Made by a program: the position numbers and the translations under genes
Notes under the pieces: model-generated
Told to the model about the DNA's origin: nothing
What the model saw: the letters and a program-made list of their open reading frames with translations, nothing else
The model's database searches: none
From: Sipunculus nudus
Taxonomy: Eukaryota; Annelida; Sipuncula; Golfingiida; Sipunculidae
Direction: 5' to 3'
NCBI GenBank assembly: GCA_026874595.1
Contig: CM049306.1
Span: 12,545,019-12,609,018 of the forward strand
DNA length: 64,000 nt
Shown here: positions 60,401 through 64,000 of the stretch, in pieces
How the letters are laid out: the number at the start of each line of letters is the position of its first letter
How positions within the stretch are numbered: position 1 is the stretch's first letter

Positions 60401-60594
60401 TTACATTACTACCTTGGAACTCATAACTTGTAAATGTTTATTATAAAAATATTCAAAATTTCATCAGATGATCATCATTAAAACAATCATCACATTTGGT
60501 ACAGACTGGGCTTACCTTGTAATGCTAATAGCCCAGCTGGTAAAACCTCAACCTTCACATCCAATCCTTGTCCTCTCAACTCTGCCGCTTGATC
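48229..60594 (-). CDS. AMT: Aminomethyltransferase (glycine cleavage T-protein), C-terminal five exons
   Basis: Exons 60516-60594, 58813-58958, 49623-49809, 49064-49180 and 48229-48452 on minus sum to 753 nt (250 residues plus stop), with all phases consistent. The order is that of [16 protein letters not shown]-like segment, [62 protein letters not shown] and [17 protein letters not shown], ending [12 protein letters not shown] transfers the methylene of aminomethyl-lipoyl H-protein to tetrahydrofolate, releasing ammonia, in the mitochondrial matrix. About 150 N-terminal residues, including the transit peptide, are missing. None were found in 60.6-64 kb, so they should lie right of the window. 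Confidence 0.95.
48453..49622 (-). other. AMT: AMT short introns (48453-49063 and 49181-49622)
   Basis: AT-rich and repeat-poor. The exon 49064-49180 lies between them. No other feature seen. Confidence 0.75.
49064..49180 (-). CDS. AMT: AMT exon ([12 protein letters not shown])
   Basis: 117 nt between ATACAG and GAG|GTGAGG. Encodes [18 protein letters not shown] through [13 protein letters not shown]. The loss of sequence after ARA compared with vertebrates is small. Confidence 0.95.
49623..49809 (-). CDS. AMT: AMT exon ([15 protein letters not shown])
   Basis: Between TTTACAG and ATAG|GTGATT. Reads [16 protein letters not shown], then [20 protein letters not shown] and AALAWTIG. The [13 protein letters not shown] block contributes to the folate site in AMT proteins. 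Confidence 0.96.
50345..51239 (-). mobile_element. Helitron-like element, family 2 copy E
   Basis: On the minus strand it runs from TTGTATCCACCAAAA to a degenerate hairpin and ATATTCTAG, flanked by A at the 5' side and T at the 3' side. The core consists of about 300-bp tandem units with GGTGGCGCCACC palindromes. Diverged from copy F, with partial decay of the hairpin stem. Non-autonomous. Confidence 0.65.
52557..56036. mobile_element. AATCATGATT-rich inverted-end element, interrupted by copy B
   Basis: Left AGGGTTGTATGATTAAAATC (about 52558) and the reverse complement of the right end, AGGGTTGAAAAAAATCATG (about 56017-56036), form imperfect inverted ends. Both arms are rich in AATCATGATT and GATTTAAATC palindromes. 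The 2.2-kb copy B sits between the arms, so the element itself would be about 1.25 kb. The TSD was not recognised. Confidence 0.4.
53287..55511 (-). mobile_element. Helitron-like element, family 1 copy B with six tandem units
   Basis: On minus it begins TTAGCTCAGCTGACTGAAAG, passes a GTCCGTCC segment (55420-55460 on plus), runs through six units of about 330 bp, and ends with a TCAGCTGAGCGTC inner repeat, the palindrome GGCCCATGGGCC (53292-53303) and ACTAG, flanked A|...|T. Units start near 53501, 53850, 54179, 54508, 54838 and 55164 (CAGTCTGCAGGAA). Middle units are very similar, indicating recent homogenisation. Confidence 0.7.
56040..58646. mobile_element. Tandem-repeat element with palindromic right end, split by copy F
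   Basis: Repeated units with TTTGACCTTGAAGAT...AAGGTCACCAGTTTT and GGTTGAAA...AGTGTTTCAAATTTGAGG occur on both sides of copy F. The right end is an imperfect hairpin at 58618-58646 with stem TATGTCTCCC. The left boundary is approximate. No ORF of note. Confidence 0.5.
56415..57584 (-). mobile_element. Helitron-like element, family 2 copy F (best preserved)
   Basis: On minus it starts TTGTATCCGCCAAAACAG. The inverse GGCAGATACA lies near the 3' end, followed by a hairpin with a perfect 7-bp stem (GTAGTCG/CGACTAC) and CCGTATTCTAG, flanked by A and T without TSD. CTAG-T, a hairpin 10 nt before the end, A|T insertion and no TSD fit Helitrons. The TT start and asymmetric inverted repeats fit Helentron-type relatives. 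The core has tandem GGTGGCGCCACC units. No Rep-Hel protein is encoded. Confidence 0.75.
58813..58958 (-). CDS. AMT: AMT exon ([12 protein letters not shown])
   Basis: Between AACCAG and GAG|GTATTA. Reads [20 protein letters not shown] and onward to [13 protein letters not shown]. The intron that follows (49810-58812) is 9 kb and full of repeats. Confidence 0.96.
59030..60147. mobile_element. Tc1/mariner-type MITE interrupted by another insertion
   Basis: TA plus CAGTCGAACCTGTC at the left (59028-59043) and GACAGGTTCAACTG plus TA at the right (60134-60149) are inverted with one mismatch. Inner arms have GACCACCTGT on both sides. TA flanks are the mariner TSD. The continuity of the left arm breaks at about 59060, where copy G begins. 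Confidence 0.7.
59063..59468 (-). mobile_element. Helitron-like element, family 2 copy G (truncated)
   Basis: Has the intact minus-strand 3' end (hairpin with perfect 7-bp stem, then CCGTATTCTAG|T). It retains about one core unit with two GGTGGCGCCACC palindromes (59213 and 59361), then stops without the 5' terminus. Confidence 0.7.
60516..60594 (-). CDS. AMT: AMT exon (first one visible)
   Basis: Between ACAATAG and CAAG|GTAAGC. Reads [20 protein letters not shown] then GLLALQ. Starts in phase 0, so at least one more upstream exon is required. Confidence 0.9.
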
Positions 60595-60940
60595 CTATTG
60601 TATCATAACAAACCTGTGGTTACTTTGTGATATGAATAAAGTTCATCTTAAAAAAAAACAACATATAAACGACAACCTATACAATTTCTGTTTACTAGTG
60701 TTCAGTAATTTTAGTAATTCTGTACACCTGTAATGCATATATTCTAAATCCCAGTGGAGTAAAATCTACATTGTTTCTTCCGGAATGTCAATTTAGTTTC
60801 AATATATTTCTGTTTAAGACATATATCATGGGAAAAAGACATACCGATATGTCCAAATGCAAATATCATTGCCAATGCACACATTTAGTATTGCATAAAA
60901 GGTTTTGTATAGGTACAACAAATTACAAGCATATATCAAA
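60595..60940 (-). other. AMT: AMT intron sequence upstream of the first visible exon
   Basis: AT-rich, no repeat ends recognised. The intron probably extends to the right window edge. Confidence 0.5.
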
Positions 60941-62820
60941 CTAGGGACCCATGGGTCTCGACGCTCAGCTGCATTTTTCTATAAGGATAAATGTTTATGA
61001 GGTTTTCCAAAATATTAGTCCTGTGATCGGTTTGAAGCCAACCTGTCTATCCAAACTCAAGTTATCATCCATAAACTAATTTGTGAATGGATGGGCCCTG
61101 TGACCTTAACCTTTGACCTTGTGACCCAAATATCAAAAGGAAACTTCCCCTATCGCTAGGTGCACCACATGTTGATGTTGGAAGGATTGAAATGAAAAGT
61201 TTGGCTTAAAATGCATCCACAATCTTTCTAAAGTGGTGGGTCCTGTGACCTTGACCTATGATCTCATGACCCCAGAATCAACAGTTCTTACTTTAGTGGT
61301 GGGCCATATATAAGTCAAGTTTGAAACCAATATTTCAAACCAAACTGGTGTTATCATCTGGCAACTAATATGTGGATAGATGGCCCACATGACCTTTACC
61401 TTTGACCTTGTGACCCCAAAATCCACAAGTTACTTCCACTATTGGCAGGTGAGCAACATCTGAGAGATAGAAGGTTTAGGATAGAAGGTTTAGGACAGAA
61501 AGTTTGGATAAAAATACATAAAAAATCTTTTTAAGGAAGGGGGTCCTGTGACCTTGACCTTTGACCTTATGACCCCAAAATCAAAAGGGTTCTTACATTA
61601 TTGGTGGATCATATATAAGTCAAAATTGAAACCAATATGTCAATCAAAACTGGAGTTATCATCCAGAAACAAATATGTGGACAGATGGGCCCCTGTGACC
61701 ATGACCTTTGACCTTGTGACCCCTAAATCAATCAGGTTCTTCCCCTATTGGCAGCTCAGCTATATGTGCAATTATGGAAGGTTTGGGATGAAAAGTTTGG
61801 CTTAAAATGCATCCACAATCTTTCTAAATAAGTGGGTACTGTGACCTTGACCTTTGACCTCATGACCCTAAAACTGAACAGAATCTTTCCCTATTTGCAG
61901 AATAGCAACATCTTGAAGATGAGAGGTGTGCAATGAAAAGTTTGGCTTCAAATGCATATGCATTCTTTTTTAAAGAAATTAGTCTTGTGACCTTGACCTT
62001 TGACCATTGAACCCCAAAATCGACATGGTTCTTACTAAGTCAATCAAAACTGGAGTTATCATCCAGGAAACAAATATGTGGACAGATGGGCCCCTGTGAC
62101 CATGACCTTTGACCTTGTGATCCCTAAATCAATCAGGTTCTAGCCCTATTGGCAGCTCAGCTATATGTGCAAGATGGAAGGTTTGGGATGAAAAGTTTGG
62201 CTTAAAATGCATCCACAATCTTTCTAAATAAGTGGTTACTGTGACCTTGACCTTTGACCTCATGACCCCAAAATTGAACAGAATCTTTCCCTATTTGCAG
62301 AATAGCAACATCTTGAAGATGGAAGGTGTGCAATGAAAAGTTTGGCTTCATATGCATATGCATTCTTTTTAAAGAAATTAGTCTTGTGACCTTGACCTTT
62401 GACGGTTGAACCCCAAAATCGACATGGTTCTTACTATGTCAAACTTAACATGAGTTATCATCTGGAAACTAATTTGTGAACAGATGGTCCCTGTGACCTT
62501 GACCTTTGACCATGGACCCCAAATTCCTTTATGCTCCTCCCATACTTGCAAGTCAGCTAAATGCGCAAAATGGAAAGTTTGGGATGAAAAGCTTGGCTTA
62601 AAATGCAGCCATAATCTTTTTAAATAAGTGAGTCCTGTGACCTTGACCTTTGACCTTGTGACCCCAAAATCATATAGGTTCCTGCTTTAGTGGTAGGCCA
62701 TATGTAAGTCAAGTTTGAAATCCATGTGTCAATACAACCTGGAGTTATCATCTGGAAACAAATTTGTGTGGATGGACTGATTGACAGACAGACAGACGAA
62801 CAGACAGACAGACAAGGTTA
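60941..62820 (-). mobile_element. Helitron-like element, family 1 copy C with half-site array core
   Basis: The minus-strand 3' end is complete: inner GCGTC, palindrome GACCCATGGGTC (60946-60957), then CCTAG|TTT. The core is about twelve units, mostly 105-160 bp apart, each carrying TGACCTTGACCTTTGACC or a variant. A GACAGACAGACAGAC simple repeat at 62780-62813 marks the 5' side. The terminal TTAGCTC part was not found, so the right boundary is approximate. Confidence 0.6.
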
Positions 62821-62926
62821 TTACTATATGGCATCCACTTGTGATCAATAAACACACCAGGTTTTGGGACACTAGATGTAATTACAGCTGAGAAGCTGAC
62901 ATGATTGTTGTCATTTTATAGTAAAA

Positions 62927-64000
62927 CAAGGGACCCATGGGTCATGGCGCTCAGCTGATCGTGATTGGACTATAAATGTTTCTCCACTGTGATACTATAT
63001 CGAGTCAATAAAGCTTATGAATATCATGGACATGTTGGGCTATTATAAAGGAATGTAATGTAATATGTGAGTAAATGATAAATGAAATTACCTGACTGAT
63101 GGATTAATAGAGTCAAATATAGTGGTTTATTTTTTATTTATTTAGGAGGGGTTGAAAATTGTGATATATTTGAGCAAATATGAATGCAATGACAGCAGTA
63201 ATAAGCAGTAGTTGAATGATGATAAGGCTATTTGTTGAAGGATCTAAAGTGTATGGTAGTCTGCAAGCTTTCAATTTAACAGATATGATGTTATGATTAA
63301 CTATGCTGATCAAGTGATTTATGAATTTGTGACTGTATGACACAATATCATTTTAGACTTGACAAGGTACATTATTGTGATGCCCACTATGCCTACATAT
63401 TACACAATATTGACATAATTTCTGGCATATACATAGGTACCTATGGACGAATAGTTATACAAAATATTAAAGTATGAATATATCTGATTCATCTTGTTCT
63501 TGCTTACTGAGGCTGACTTTGGGATGGGGTTCGGAGAAGGGAAAAGTGAGGGCAGCACGAAGGTGGATGTAGAAATATTCTATTGTAATGTTTTTCATTT
63601 ATATAAGAATATGAAAAGCTAAGAGGAAAGGGGCCCTCCTACTTGGTTATAGTAAAGATCTAAATATATGATTGCAAACTAATACTCTGACAAGACTGTC
63701 ATGAAGAAAAACAGTAAAAGTTTTGAGATACTGTGATGCATATGAAAATTTACAGATGGACAGGCAAGTGGACAGAATGGACTAATACCTTTATTTCACT
63801 TTCAAGGGAATAATGCATTTAAGTTTATATATAAGCCTATTTTTTTAGCATATCCATTTTTTCCATTAAGAAGTTTTTATCTGAATCATTTTTTTATTTA
63901 CAGGTTTTATAAATTTTTAATAATCAAAAAAGTGAAACTATAAGTTAAAATATTAGAATTGTTGCAAAAGTTGCAATCATTATATAGCCAGAGTGTAGCT
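62927..64000 (-). mobile_element. Helitron-like element, family 1 copy D (boundary unclear)
   Basis: The minus-strand 3' terminus is clear: TCAGCTGAGCGCC, palindrome GACCCATGGGTC (62932-62943), CCTTG|TTTT. The rest of the element is not delimited. A weak GATGGACAGGCAAGTGGAC segment at about 63755 may be its simple-repeat part. Only the first about 30 bp are firmly identified. Confidence 0.4.

Noticed and set aside
60595-64000. Missing N-terminal AMT exons
   Set aside because: I looked on the minus strand for AMT-type motifs and a transit peptide and found none. The region is mostly repeat cores.

Overview
The window is metazoan nuclear DNA. It has multi-exon genes with GT-AG introns, long AT-rich introns, many (TA)n tracts and nested transposon debris. 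The repeat styles suggest a mollusc, probably a bivalve: Helitron-like elements with tandem-repeat cores and GGACGGACG-rich ends, and CAGTCGAACCTGTC mariner-type MITEs. This is inference from repeat style and gene content; no species can be named.

Three genes are supported. (1) Positions 1-5857, minus strand: the 5' and central part of a large SAMD9/SAMD9L-like innate-immunity protein with an N-terminal CARD. Its architecture is CARD, helical linker, SAM, AlbA-like region, central region, P-loop NTPase, and it runs off the left edge. (2) Positions 24580-38608, plus strand: a complete 11-exon SSUH2 (Ssu-2 homolog) gene of 520 codons. It has a Gly/Pro/His-rich repeat N-terminus and DnaJ-type CxxCxGxG zinc-ribbon motifs. 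(3) Positions 48229-60594, minus strand: the last five exons of mitochondrial aminomethyltransferase (AMT, glycine-cleavage T-protein). Its N-terminal exons were not found and probably lie past the right edge. Exon phases agree across all SSUH2 and AMT junctions. One SAMD9-like donor is tentative.

Layout: genes 1 and 2 are head-to-head across about 18.7 kb of intergenic DNA. This interval carries a 2.1-kb hAT-like element with a perfect TIR and 8-bp TSD, a degraded hAT-like MITE, a 3.7-kb CACTA/EnSpm-like element, a 1.2-kb Helitron-like element, a 49-bp minisatellite and many (TA)n tracts. SSUH2 introns hold a duplicated copy of exon 1, a palindrome-array foldback element and a 328-bp MITE. 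Genes 2 and 3 converge across 9.6 kb of tandem-repeat debris. The 9-kb AMT intron 49810-58812 is a nest of at least four repeat families, followed by a MITE split by another insertion and a 12-copy array of nuclear-receptor-like half sites at 61.1-62.7 kb.

The most notable points are the CARD-SAM-SAMD9 fusion, the SSUH2 exon-1 duplication that could act as an alternative first exon, two unrelated repeat families sharing one Helitron-like terminal design (one copy with a visible paralogous empty site), and a 12-bp palindrome common to three repeat families. The three genes have no evident functional link to each other.
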